Shown here piece by piece: positions 21,911-30,301 of a stretch of 30,398 nucleotides of DNA. The first letter of the stretch is position 1; each line of letters opens with the position of its first letter. Source of the stretch: DASYYE01 sp035946955. Its GTDB lineage: Bacteria > Actinomycetota > Actinomycetes > Streptosporangiales > Streptosporangiaceae. The stretch covers positions 1 through 30,398 of the forward strand of contig DASYYE010000327.1 of NCBI GenBank assembly GCA_035946955.1, read 5' to 3'. A program made the position numbers and the translations under genes. Below the pieces are notes generated by a model. It was not told the DNA's origin and made no database searches. It saw nothing but the letters and a program-made list of their open reading frames with translations.

Positions 21911-24187
21911 ATGTTCTCATCTCGCGTGCGTTGGCGGCGCGCCAGGATGGCGGCGTGGGCGTGCGCCGCTGCCTGCGTGGTCGCCCTGGTCACCGCCGGC
22001 GCCGGGTTCGTGGCTCCGCTGGCCAGGGCGTGGACCGTGTCGAAGATGCCGGTCCCACAGGTATCGAACGGGAAACTGGCGGGTGAGGCCTGCACCAGCC
22101 CGGCCGCCTGCTGGGCGGTCGGCTTCTCCGACGGGCCGGGGGGCACCTCACGGACCCTCGTGGCGGCGTGGAACGGCGCGTCTTGGAGTATCCAGGCGAG
22201 CCCGGACCCCAAAGGGGCACGTGGCGCCATCCTCGACGCGGTCTCCTGCCCCGCGTCCGCTGTGTGCGCCGCGGTCGGCTCGTCGATGAACGGCTCGGCT
22301 ACCGCGGTGCCGCTGGCCGAGACGTGGGACGGGACTTCATGGAGCATCCAGCCCGTGCCGGTCCCGGCGGGCTCGTTCGGCGCCCAGCTCACCGGGGTGT
22401 CATGCAGCGCGGTGAACGCCTGCGTCGCGGTGGGCTACTACGAGAACCTGAACTTCGAGGAATACTCGCAGGCCTTCGCCGAAACATGGAACGGTTCGGC
22501 CTGGGCGTTGCTGCCGGGCACCACCCCCAGCAGCATCGAGTCCGCGCTGGACGCGGTCTCCTGCAGCGGCCCGGGCGCCTGCGTCGCCACCGGCTGGTAT
22601 GCGAGCACGGGCACGCGGGTACCACTGGCCGAAAGCTGGAATGGATCCGCGTGGACGGTGCAGTCCGTGCCCGCCCCTGGCGGCAGCGCCCTGTATTCAG
22701 CCTCGCTGACCGGGGTGTCCTGCACCGCGGCGACGGCGTGCACGGCCGTGGGGGGTTACTCGCTGCGCACCCGGCCGTATCCCGACCGGACCCTCGCCGA
22801 ATCCTGGAATGGCACCTCATGGACCATCCAGTCCACTCCGGACCCCGTCCGCCACGATGGCCTCGCCGCGGTGTCCTGCACGGCGGCCGACGCCTGCACC
22901 GCGGTCGGCTCCTACAGCGACAGCTCCGGTGAGCAGCACACGCTGGCCGAAGCCTGGAACGGGACAGCCTGGACGGTGCAAGGCACCCACCAGCCGACGG
23001 GTGTGTCCGCCAGTTCGCTCACCGGCGTGGCGTGTGGGACCGTGGACTCGTGCAGTGCCGTGGGGTGGTCGAACTACTCCTCGGCTGACCAGTCCGGCGT
23101 CCCCAGGACACTGGCGCTGACCCGGACCGGGACGAGTTGGGCCATCGCGGCCGTGCCCAGCCCTCACGGCTCGCCTGGTGCCCAGTTGGGGGCGGTGTCC
23201 TGCCCCGCGCCACACACCTGCGTCGCGGTCGGCAGCGTGGCCGAGGTATGGAACGGCAGCGGCTGGAAGCTACTGCGCCTGGCCCGGCCCTCAGGCGCCA
23301 CGGCCGTCAACCTCAGCGGGGTGTCCTGCGTGGCTCGCAACGCCTGCACCGCGGTCGGCTCCTACCAGGACAGCTCCGGTCACCAGCTCACGCTCGCCGA
23401 GAGCTGGGATGGGTTCGGCTGGCGCGTTCAGTCGGCGCCCAGCCCGCCCGGTGCGGCGTCAAGCCTCCTGTCCGGCGTGTCCTGCGCGGCGGCTAGCGCG
23501 TGCATGGCGGTCGGCTCCTACCAGGACAGCTCCGGTCACCAGCTCACGCTCGCCGAGAGCTGGGACGGGACCAGCTGGGACAACCAGCCCACGGTCGACC
23601 CGGCCGACGCGCGAAACATCGCGCTGTCCGCGGTGTCCTGCACTGCGGCCACCGCCTGCGTTGCTGTCGGGCAGTACCAGCAGGTCGGATATGGCTACCC
23701 ATACCGGCCGCTGGCCGAGGCGTGGAACGGGACCACGTGGAGCCGGCAGCAGGCGCCGGGCCCACAAGGCAGCACGATGAACGCCGTGTCCTGCGTCACC
23801 GTCGGCAGTTGCGTCGCCGTCGGCTACGCCGGAGCACACCCGCTCGTCCTGACCTGGAACGGCACCGCCTGGAGCAAACAGCTGCTGCGGCTGCCAGCGA
23901 ACAGCTATGAAGCCTTCCTGGGTGGCGTGTCATGCCCGGCTGCGGGGGACTGCACCGCGACGGGCTACGCGGACCAGTACAGCACCGGCAACAGCGTGAC
24001 GCTGGGCGAGAGCTGGAACGGGACCGCCTGGAGTCAGCAGCCCACACCCGACCCGCGGGGCTTCCAGACCGTGACCCTGGGCAGCGTGTCGTGCAGCGGC
24101 GCTGACACGTGCACCGCTCTCGGCACAGTCGGGCAGATGATGCCCAACTTCGGTCCCGGTGCCCCGTTCGCCGCGCAGCGCCACTGA
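21911..24187 (+). CDS. Secreted 14-repeat Cys-pair protein (predicted double beta-propeller)
   Basis: A 758-residue exported protein. It has a basic N-terminus, a hydrophobic core (WACAAACVVALVTAGAGFV) and an ALARA cleavage site near residue 38. It contains 14 repeats of about 48-55 residues, each with C-x5-C followed by AVG (such as VSCTAATACTAVG) and later LAExWNGxxWxxQ. The spacing of the two Cys is five residues in every repeat, so a disulfide staple per repeat is likely. Fourteen is twice seven, the usual number of propeller blades. ATG 21911 has AAGGGG 5 nt upstream. No enzymatic motif. It probably binds a surface or polymer outside the cell. Its many disulfides may need the thiol system (CcdA/selenolipoprotein) nearby; that link is speculation. 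Confidence 0.82.
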   Translation: MFSSRVRWRRARMAAWACAAACVVALVTAGAGFVAPLARAWTVSKMPVPQVSNGKLAGEACTSPAACWAVGFSDGPGGTSRTLVAAWNGASWSIQASPDPKGARGAILDAVSCPASAVCAAVGSSMNGSATAVPLAETWDGTSWSIQPVPVPAGSFGAQLTGVSCSAVNACVAVGYYENLNFEEYSQAFAETWNGSAWALLPGTTPSSIESALDAVSCSGPGACVATGWYASTGTRVPLAESWNGSAWTVQSVPAPGGSALYSASLTGVSCTAATACTAVGGYSLRTRPYPDRTLAESWNGTSWTIQSTPDPVRHDGLAAVSCTAADACTAVGSYSDSSGEQHTLAEAWNGTAWTVQGTHQPTGVSASSLTGVACGTVDSCSAVGWSNYSSADQSGVPRTLALTRTGTSWAIAAVPSPHGSPGAQLGAVSCPAPHTCVAVGSVAEVWNGSGWKLLRLARPSGATAVNLSGVSCVARNACTAVGSYQDSSGHQLTLAESWDGFGWRVQSAPSPPGAASSLLSGVSCAAASACMAVGSYQDSSGHQLTLAESWDGTSWDNQPTVDPADARNIALSAVSCTAATACVAVGQYQQVGYGYPYRPLAEAWNGTTWSRQQAPGPQGSTMNAVSCVTVGSCVAVGYAGAHPLVLTWNGTAWSKQLLRLPANSYEAFLGGVSCPAAGDCTATGYADQYSTGNSVTLGESWNGTAWSQQPTPDPRGFQTVTLGSVSCSGADTCTALGTVGQMMPNFGPGAPFAAQRH
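23351..23565 (+). repeat. Perfect 59-bp repeat inside the 14-repeat gene
   Basis: The DNA at 23351-23409 is repeated without change at 23507-23565 (period 156 bp = 52 codons), covering the part of repeats 9 and 10 between the second Cys and the WDG motif. Other repeats differ strongly at DNA level, so this pair is a recent duplication or gene conversion. Confidence 0.85.
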
Positions 24188-24222
24188 CCCCCCAGTGCAC
24201 ATCGTGGCCCCTCCCTCGTTCT

Positions 24223-24274
24223 CATGATCGTGAAGACTTTCAGTCGTAGTGACTGAAATTCCTACAGGATCATG
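24223..24274. terminator. Nested inverted repeats between convergent genes
   Basis: Inner hairpin TTTCAGTC-N5-GACTGAAA (24238-24258) inside outer arms CATGATC/GATCATG (24223-24229/24268-24274). It lies between the ends of the convergent repeat-protein and MFS genes and may terminate transcripts from both sides. AT-rich for this genome. Confidence 0.55.
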
Positions 24275-24282
24275 GGTACGCG

Positions 24283-24314
24283 ACGGCGGCGGGGCTGCCA
24301 GGCTCCGCCGCCGT
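24283..24314 (-). terminator. Hairpin terminator after the second MFS gene
   Basis: Perfect 10-bp GC-rich arms ACGGCGGCGG/CCGCCGCCGT (24283-24292/24305-24314) with a 12-nt loop, 17 nt beyond the MFS stop codon. Confidence 0.7.
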
Positions 24315-24331
24315 TGTGGTGGGCGTGGTTG

Positions 24332-25933
24332 CTACCCCGCGGCCGCGGCGGGGGCAGCGCGGAGGGCACCCCGGCCGTGCAGGGCGTAGGCCGTGGCCAC
24401 GGTGCCCGCGAGGGTCGTGATGGCCGCCACGAGGACACCACGGTCGGCACCGCTGACAAAGGCCGCTGCCGCGTTGTGGAACAGGGCGGCCCCCGGCGCT
24501 CCGCCGATGTGCCCGGCGATGGCCGCCGCCGCGCCCACTGACTGCCTTGCGGCGGCTGGCACCAGGTGCCCGGTAGCTGTCATCCGGCTCGCGTACACCG
24601 ATGCCGCGACGCTGCCACCGACCGCGACACCCAGCACGCTGCCCAGGTTGCGGGTGGTGTCGTTGACCGCGGAGCCGATGCCGGCCAGGGCCGGGGGCAG
24701 GCTGCTCATCACCGACTCAGTGGCGGGCGCCATGGCCAGGCCGATACCAGCGGACATGATGACCATCGCCGTGACGTAGTGGGCATAGGTAGAGCCAGCC
24801 GTGGCCGTGGCGAACAGGCCCAGCCCGGCCGTCACCATGACCATCCCGGCCAGGACCGGGACCAGCGTGCCGAACCGCTGCGCCAGCTTGGCACCGACCG
24901 GGCTCGCCACCACCAGCATCAAGGCCGAGGGCAGTGCCCGCACACCCGCCGCCAGCGGGCTGTACCCGAGGACGAACTGGTAGATCTGGGTCAGCAGGAA
25001 CACCCCACCGGCCAGCGCGAAGAACAGCAGCGTGATCGCGAGGGCCGCGCCGCTGAACCGGCGGTCGCGCAGCAGCGCCAGTGGCAGCATCGGCTCGGGG
25101 GTGCGCATTTCCCAAACCACGAACACCGCGAGCAAAACGGCTGCGGCAGCGGCCCGTCCCATGGTCGTGGCCGACGCCCAGCCGGCCTGCGGGGCCATGA
25201 TCAGCGCATAGGTCAGTACGCCGAACCCGGCCGCGGACAGCACGGCCCCGGCGAGGTCGAGGCGGCGTGCCCGCGGCGCACGTGAGGCGGGGACCAGCCA
25301 CCACGAGGCCGCCAGCGCGGCCCCGGCGACCGGCAGGTTGACCACGAAGACCGAGTCCCAGGAGAAGTGAGCCAGCAGCCAGCCGCCAGCGGTCGGGCCG
25401 ATCGCCACGCCGAGACCGCTGACCGCGGTCCACAGCCCGATGGCCTTGGCCCGCTCGGCCGGGTCGGTGAAGACGCTGGTGAGCAGCGACAAGGTGGCGG
25501 GCATGATGAACGCCGCGCCGACCCCCATTACCGCGCGGGCCGCGATGAGTTCTGCCGTGGTGTGGGTCAGTGCTGCGGCCAGCGACCCGCCCGCGAACAC
25601 CGCGAGGCCGCCCGCGAGGGCGCGGTGCCGGCCGTACCGGTCGGCGAGCGTACCGGCCAGCATCAGCAGCGCTGCGAACGGCAGCGTGTACCCGTCCACG
25701 ATCCACTGCAGGCCGCTGGTCGTGGCGTGCAACTGCCGGGCCAGCGTGGGCAGGGCGACGTTGACGATGGTGGTGTCAACGACGATCACCAGCAGGCTCA
25801 CGCAGAGGACCGCGAGCGTGGCCCACCGGTTCGGGACGGCCCGGCGCTGGGCCGGCTTGCCGGTGTGCGGCGTCCCGGCAGGCGGGAGGGCCGCTGAGCC
25901 AGTCCTGGCTGTGGGTGCGAGTGTCGCGGTCAT
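24332..25933 (-). CDS. MFS drug-efflux transporter, DHA2 (14-TM)
   Basis: A 533-residue membrane protein with about 14 TM segments. It contains VVDTTIVNVALP (52-62), the DHA2 motif D1, WIVDGYTL, motif A GTLADRYGRHR (94-104), and antiporter motif C (GVAIGPTAGGWLL) in TM5. Thus a proton-driven exporter of the QacA/EmrB group. ATG 25933 is preferred over ATG 25951 because GGAGG lies 5 nt upstream. A strong promoter with an operator lies upstream, shared with the divergent TetR gene. The exported compound is unknown; it could be an antibiotic or dye-like cation. Confidence 0.92.
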   Translation of the reverse strand: MTATLAPTARTGSAALPPAGTPHTGKPAQRRAVPNRWATLAVLCVSLLVIVVDTTIVNVALPTLARQLHATTSGLQWIVDGYTLPFAALLMLAGTLADRYGRHRALAGGLAVFAGGSLAAALTHTTAELIAARAVMGVGAAFIMPATLSLLTSVFTDPAERAKAIGLWTAVSGLGVAIGPTAGGWLLAHFSWDSVFVVNLPVAGAALAASWWLVPASRAPRARRLDLAGAVLSAAGFGVLTYALIMAPQAGWASATTMGRAAAAAVLLAVFVVWEMRTPEPMLPLALLRDRRFSGAALAITLLFFALAGGVFLLTQIYQFVLGYSPLAAGVRALPSALMLVVASPVGAKLAQRFGTLVPVLAGMVMVTAGLGLFATATAGSTYAHYVTAMVIMSAGIGLAMAPATESVMSSLPPALAGIGSAVNDTTRNLGSVLGVAVGGSVAASVYASRMTATGHLVPAAARQSVGAAAAIAGHIGGAPGAALFHNAAAAFVSGADRGVLVAAITTLAGTVATAYALHGRGALRAAPAAAAG

Positions 25934-25952
25934 GACCGCCTCCGTATACATC

Positions 25953-26010
25953 CGTAAGGCTACGCTTGTTTTGTAAGCTCACCGTACGCATGTAGCCTTA
26001 CGAGTGTCAA
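25953..26010 (-). promoter_or_regulatory. Promoter and operator of the second MFS gene
   Basis: On the minus strand a consensus -35 TTGACA (26010-26005), 18-bp spacer and -10 TACGGT (25986-25981). A perfect 11-bp inverted repeat has arms CGTAAGGCTAC (25953-25963) and GTAGCCTTACG (25992-26002): one arm fills the spacer, the other covers the start of the transcript. Ideal for repression by the adjacent TetR protein. Confidence 0.65.
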
Positions 26011-26089
26011 CACTTTGAAGAGGTAAAAGTCCAGCCGTAGCGCAACAGGCGTAGTCTTAGCTCGATGACGCAGTCACGAGGAGGCGACC

Positions 26090-26833
26090 ATGGCCGCTGA
26101 CCAGGCCAAGTCCGACCCCGCTGAGGCCCGCCCCGCCGAGCCCGGACCCGCCGAGCCCGGACCGCAGGATGCCGCGGACCAGCCTCCTGCTGATAACAGC
26201 AAGAGGCTGGGGGCGGCCACCGGCACGTCTCCGCGCCGGCAGCGCAACCCGCGTGGTCAGGGGGAGCGGCTGCGGGACGACATCATCGAGGCGGCCAGCA
26301 GGCTGCTGGCGGACCCGGCCGCGCCGCCGCTGACCCTGCGTGGCGTCGCCAGGGAGGCCGGGGTGGCGGCGACCTCGGTGTACCTGCACTTCGACGACGT
26401 CGAAGCCCTGGTGCGCGCCGTGGCCTCGTGCCGGTTCACCGACCTGGTCCGGGCACAGGACGCCGCCACCGGGGGACTGACCGAGCCATGCGAGCGGCTG
26501 CGCGCCGCAGCCGTGATGTACTGCGAGTTCGGGCTGTCCCACCCAGGCCACTACCAGGTGACGTTCACCAACCCGCTGCCGGTCGGGGTTGACGTCTCCT
26601 GGGAGGAGATGCCGGGGAAGAAGGCCTTTGAGCACTTCGTCGAGGCGGTGGCGCCGTGCATCGGCCGCCCGCCGGACGACCCCGAGTCCGCCCGGACGGC
26701 CCTGCTGCTGTGGCAGCAATTGCACGGCACCGTGAGCCTGCGTATCTCCAGGCCGCGCTTTCCCTGGCCGCCCCTGGCCGAGAGCGTCACCGATGCGGTG
26801 GACAGGATCGTCGGTGGCTCTCGCCCGGCCTGA
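26090..26833 (+). CDS. TetR family repressor (of the divergent MFS exporter)
   Basis: A 247-residue protein with an unusual Pro/Ala/Glu-rich N-terminal extension of about 55 residues (PAEPGPAEPG repeats) before the TetR HTH (residues about 57-105; recognition part GVAATSVYLHFDDVEAL). The C-terminal domain includes the WHG-type region common in actinobacterial TetRs. ATG with GAGGAGG upstream. Divergent from the MFS gene and very probably its repressor through the 25953-26002 inverted repeat. The low-complexity tail is probably disordered. Confidence 0.9.
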   Translation: MAADQAKSDPAEARPAEPGPAEPGPQDAADQPPADNSKRLGAATGTSPRRQRNPRGQGERLRDDIIEAASRLLADPAAPPLTLRGVAREAGVAATSVYLHFDDVEALVRAVASCRFTDLVRAQDAATGGLTEPCERLRAAAVMYCEFGLSHPGHYQVTFTNPLPVGVDVSWEEMPGKKAFEHFVEAVAPCIGRPPDDPESARTALLLWQQLHGTVSLRISRPRFPWPPLAESVTDAVDRIVGGSRPA

Positions 26834-26861
26834 GACGCAGGGGATTTGATAACAGCAAGAG
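26191..26861. repeat. 15-bp direct repeat at 26191-26205 and 26847-26861
   Basis: TGATAACAGCAAGAG appears once inside the TetR gene extension and once just after its stop. Exact 15-mers are uncommon at this GC content; it may mark an old duplication. Confidence 0.4.
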
Positions 26862-26978
26862 ACGGGCGGTGCCTGGCTCGGCCATGCCAGCGTGTGTGCT
26901 CCAGGCGGGCGGGACGCGGTCTGGCAAGCGGTTGTGGTGCGTCCAGCGTGGCGGCCATGTTATGGGGGATGGTCTCGT

Positions 26979-26984
26979 TACATT
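26979..26984 (+). promoter_or_regulatory. -10 box of a leaderless promoter for the helicase gene
   Basis: TACATT ends 7 nt before the ATG at 26992; no ribosome site precedes that ATG. No -35 consensus is visible. Confidence 0.5.
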
Positions 26985-26991
26985 CGGGTCC

Positions 26992-29007
26992 ATGTTCGAT
27001 TCGGCGGATTTGCTCGAAGGGCTGAACGAAGAACAACGCCAGGCAGCGGCGCACCCGGAGGGGCCATTGCTGGTCCTGGCCGGTGCCGGGACCGGGAAGA
27101 CGCGCACGCTGGTGGCCCGCGCGGCCTGGCTGTGCGGGCAGGGGGTGCAGCCGAGCCGGATCCTGCTGCTGACCTTCACCCGGCGCGCCGCCGAGGACAT
27201 GATGTCGCGGGCCGCCGCGCGCGCGGGGCGGCATGGCGGGCGGGTCACCGGCGGGACGTTCCACTCGATCGCCCACCGGGTCATCCGCGGGCACGCGGAG
27301 GCGTTCTCACTGCCCCCTGAGTTCACCGTCATCGACCCGGCGGACGTGACAGACCTGCTGGACGCCAGGCGCGCCGACCATGGCCTGACCGGGACGGTGC
27401 GCCGCGCCCCGCGGGCCGCGGCCTGCGCGGAGGTCTACACCCGGTGCGTGAACACCCAGCAGACCGTGGCCGAGGTGGTCCGGGGCAGCTTCCCCTGGTG
27501 CGTGGACTATACGGCGCAGCTCGCCGAGCTGTTCCGCTCCTTTGTCGCGCACAAGCGCAGCCATGGCCTGGTCGACTTCGACGACCTGCTGCTGCTGTGG
27601 CGGGCTGCACTGGCCGACCCTGGGGCCGGGCCGGTGCTGCGCGGCATGTTCGATGCGGTGCTGGTCGATGAGTACCAGGATGTCAACGCGGTGCAGGCCG
27701 ACATCGTCCGGCTGCTCGCGCCGCAGGCTGGCTGCCTGACCTGTGTCGGTGACGACGCGCAGGCCATCTACGCGTTCCGCGGCGCTGATCCGGGGCACCT
27801 GCACCGGCTGGCTGACACTTTCCCTGGCCTCACCGTTGTCCGGCTGGTCCGCAACTACCGGTCGAAGGAGGCCGTGCTCCGGCTGGCCAATGTGGTGCGC
27901 CCGCAGACACCAGGGCTCGGGCTCGCGCTCACTAGTGCGCGGGAGTCCGGGGCGGCCCCGCTGCTGGTGCGCTGTCACGACGAGGCAACGCAGGCCCGTG
28001 AGATCTGCACCCGGGTGCTGGACGCCCACGAGGCCGGGCTGGACCTGCGCGACCAGGCGGTCCTGGTGCGCACGTCGCACCACAGCGATGTGCTGGAGAT
28101 CGAGCTGGCGGCGCGGCGTATCCCGTTCGTGAAGTTCGGTGGCCTGCGGTTCACCGAGGCGGCGCACGTCAAGGACTTCCTGGCGGCTGCGCGGGTCGTT
28201 GCCAACCCCGCTGACGACCTCGGCTGGTTCCGGGTACTGCGGCTGCACGAGGGCATCGGGGCCGCGCACGCCCGGCGGGTCATGGAGGTTCTGCGTCCCG
28301 CTGAGCCGTTCCCGTTCGACCGCTGGAAGGACGCGGTCGAAGCGGCGCCGCGCCGGGCCCGTGAGGACCTCGCGGCAACCATCGGCGGCCTGGCCGAGGC
28401 CGCTCTCATGGAGCGGACCGGGGACCGGGCGGCCGCGGTCCTGGCTGCCCTGGTGGGCCCGCTGCGGGCGCACTACCCCGACGCCGGCATGCGCATCGCC
28501 GACCTGGAACGGCTGGCCGAGGCGGCGGCGAGCAGGCCATCGCTGCATGACGCACTGGTCGAGCTCGCGCTCGACCCGCCTTCGTCGGCGTCCGACTTCG
28601 CCGGGCCGCCCCGCCAGGACGAGGACTACCTGGTCATCTCGACCATCCATTCGGCCAAGGGTCTCGAATGGCCGGTGGTGCACCTGCCCCAGCTGGTCGA
28701 CGGCGCGGTGCCCAGCGACATGGCGCTGGATTCGGCGACCGGGGAGGCCGAGGAGAGGCGGCTGTTCTATGTCGCGGTCACGCGCGCCCGCGACCAGCTC
28801 TTCCTGTACGCGCCGCTGCGCCTGCACCACTACCGGATGGCCAGTGACGACCGGCACAGCTACGGCCAGCTCAGCCGGTTCCTGGACAGTCAGGCCCTGG
28901 CTGTGTGTGAGTCGGTCCAGGTCGACCCGCCGCCCCCACTGCTGCCCCGGACCGGCCAGCTGGCGGCGCGGGTCGAGGCCGACCTCGACGCGCTGTGGGT
29001 CGGCTGA
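26992..29007 (+). CDS. UvrD/Rep-family ATP-dependent DNA helicase (3'-5')
   Basis: A 671-residue superfamily 1A helicase with all motifs: Q motif LNEEQRQAA, Walker A AGAGTGKT (30-37), Ia (TFTRRAAEDM), II DEYQDVN, III GDDAQAIYAFRGA, IV VRNYRSKE, V IHSAKGLEW and VI EERRLFYVAVTRARD. Such enzymes unwind DNA in repair or clear proteins from forks. It lacks the extra nuclease domain of AdnAB/RecB proteins. ATG 26992 is chosen because the conserved region starts within ten residues and a -10 box is 7 nt upstream; in-frame ATG 26962 is an alternative. The frame is open further upstream, antisense-free but overlapping the TetR gene. It stands alone, not in an operon. Confidence 0.93.
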   Translation: MFDSADLLEGLNEEQRQAAAHPEGPLLVLAGAGTGKTRTLVARAAWLCGQGVQPSRILLLTFTRRAAEDMMSRAAARAGRHGGRVTGGTFHSIAHRVIRGHAEAFSLPPEFTVIDPADVTDLLDARRADHGLTGTVRRAPRAAACAEVYTRCVNTQQTVAEVVRGSFPWCVDYTAQLAELFRSFVAHKRSHGLVDFDDLLLLWRAALADPGAGPVLRGMFDAVLVDEYQDVNAVQADIVRLLAPQAGCLTCVGDDAQAIYAFRGADPGHLHRLADTFPGLTVVRLVRNYRSKEAVLRLANVVRPQTPGLGLALTSARESGAAPLLVRCHDEATQAREICTRVLDAHEAGLDLRDQAVLVRTSHHSDVLEIELAARRIPFVKFGGLRFTEAAHVKDFLAAARVVANPADDLGWFRVLRLHEGIGAAHARRVMEVLRPAEPFPFDRWKDAVEAAPRRAREDLAATIGGLAEAALMERTGDRAAAVLAALVGPLRAHYPDAGMRIADLERLAEAAASRPSLHDALVELALDPPSSASDFAGPPRQDEDYLVISTIHSAKGLEWPVVHLPQLVDGAVPSDMALDSATGEAEERRLFYVAVTRARDQLFLYAPLRLHHYRMASDDRHSYGQLSRFLDSQALAVCESVQVDPPPPLLPRTGQLAARVEADLDALWVG

Positions 29008-29046
29008 CTCCGGGCGGCTGGCCTCGTCTTCGGCCTGCGTGACCGG

Positions 29047-29490
29047 TCATCCGGTGCGCACCAGGTCGTTCAGGACGGCCGGGAGGCCCACCGTCAGCAT
29101 CTTCCGGCGGACCGAGCCCAGGAGCGTGGCGACGAAGAACCCGCCGATGCCACTGAACCCAGTGTGGTCGTAGGTGAAGCGCGTCCCGCCGCCGTGGGGC
29201 TCGATCCGGTAGGTGACATAGGTGGGCTTGCCGCCCTCGTCGCCAACCCAGGAGAAACGCAGCACTGACGGCTCACGGACTTCGAGGACCTCACAGTCGA
29301 CGGTGCCGCGCCAGCCCAGCCGGGGCTTCGCGACGAACTGGAAGCGGGCCCCGGGGGTGGGAGAGAAGCCGACCGGCCGTGCCCCTGCCCCTGTCGCGGT
29401 CCACCGCGGTACTAGTTCTGGGTCGGTGACCGCCCGCCAGACCTGGGCGGGAGGATGCGGGTAGTCGCGGACGATGTGGATACCAGTCAC
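29047..29490 (-). CDS. SRPBCC/AHSA1-domain protein (START-like)
   Basis: A 147-residue protein with the AHSA1 layout: N-terminal strand IHIVRDYPHPPAQVWRAVTDP, then PRWTATG and conserved C-terminal strands (TRFTYDHTGFSGIGG). These helix-grip proteins bind hydrophobic ligands; no enzymatic residues can be assigned. GTG start at 29490 with GAGGAG 7 nt upstream. Divergent from a TetR gene across an AT-rich 100-bp gap with inverted repeats, so likely its target. Pairs of TetR/ArsR regulators with SRPBCC genes are common in actinobacteria. Confidence 0.87.
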   Translation of the reverse strand: MTGIHIVRDYPHPPAQVWRAVTDPELVPRWTATGAGARPVGFSPTPGARFQFVAKPRLGWRGTVDCEVLEVREPSVLRFSWVGDEGGKPTYVTYRIEPHGGGTRFTYDHTGFSGIGGFFVATLLGSVRRKMLTVGLPAVLNDLVRTG

Positions 29491-29529
29491 GGGAGGCTCC
29501 TCTTGGCGGATAGGTCAGGTCCATCTGGG

Positions 29530-29583
29530 TTCTGTGAATGAAAAAATACTGTAACAGAAAAATTCTAGCAACTGTAGTAGGCT
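29530..29583 (+). promoter_or_regulatory. AT-rich divergent promoter region with inverted repeat and leaderless -10
   Basis: TTCTGT (29530-29535) and ACAGAA (29554-29559) form an inverted repeat; ACTGTA occurs twice (29548-29553, 29571-29576). -10 box TAGGCT (29578-29583) ends 7 nt before the TetR ATG. Likely autoregulated. Confidence 0.5.
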
Positions 29584-29590
29584 ACGGGTC

Positions 29591-30292
29591 ATGAGCGGAC
29601 AGACGTTGGACTGGGCTGCCGGGTCCGCCCAGGTCCCCTCGGCCGAGGGGCTGCGGGAGCGCAAGAAGCGCCTCATGCGCCAGCAGTTGTCCGACACCGC
29701 GACGCGGATGTTCATGGCGCACGGCTTCGATGCGGTACGCGTGGCCGAGGTCGCGCAGGCATGCGGGGTGTCGGAGAAGACGGTCTTCAACTACTTCCCC
29801 ACGAAGGAGTCGCTCGTCCTCGACCGGCTGGAGGCCACGGTCGAGTCGCTGCGGACAGGGCTGGCCGACCAGGACGTCCCGCCAGCCGAGGCCGCCCTGG
29901 GCATCCTGGGCCGCGAACTGAGCGCGATGACCACCTGGCTCGCCGGGCAGGACGACCCTGGCCAGGCGGCTCAGGCGATCCGGCGCTTCGGCGACCTGAT
30001 CCGGGCCACACCCTCGCTGCGGGCCTACCAGAGCGACATGATGGACCAGTTCGTTGCGGTCGCCGCGCAGGTGCTCGCCGCACGGGCGGGGATGGGCGCG
30101 GACGACCCAGAACCGCAGATCGCGGCCAGGGCGTTGCTCGGGCTGTGGCGCGTCCAAGCGGAAAGCCTGCGCAAGCACCTGGACGGCACCCGCACACCGG
30201 ACGAGGTCCACGAACTGGTCACCTCAGATGTCCGCCGCGCCGCCCGGCTCATCGACACCGGGCTCCGCTCGTTCGCGGCGCCGGTGCGGTAG
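29591..30292 (+). CDS. TetR family regulator
   Basis: A 233-residue protein. HTH at about residues 28-75 (FDAVRVAEVAQACGVSEKTV, then FNYFPTKESLV), the usual strict TetR sequence. The C-terminal domain is of the actinobacterial kind ending in repeated Arg/Asp-rich helices. ATG 29591 is preceded by a -10 box at 7 nt, so the mRNA is probably leaderless and no ribosome site is needed. Divergent from the SRPBCC gene, its probable target; the next gene starts 9 bp after its stop and could be co-transcribed. Confidence 0.9.
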   Translation: MSGQTLDWAAGSAQVPSAEGLRERKKRLMRQQLSDTATRMFMAHGFDAVRVAEVAQACGVSEKTVFNYFPTKESLVLDRLEATVESLRTGLADQDVPPAEAALGILGRELSAMTTWLAGQDDPGQAAQAIRRFGDLIRATPSLRAYQSDMMDQFVAVAAQVLAARAGMGADDPEPQIAARALLGLWRVQAESLRKHLDGTRTPDEVHELVTSDVRRAARLIDTGLRSFAAPVR

Positions 30293-30301
30293 GACTGTCA
30301 C

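Noticed and set aside
26656..26991. Helicase extended to 783 codons
   Set aside because: The extension overlaps the TetR gene; the conserved Q motif starts close after ATG 26992, where a -10 box stands at 7 nt.
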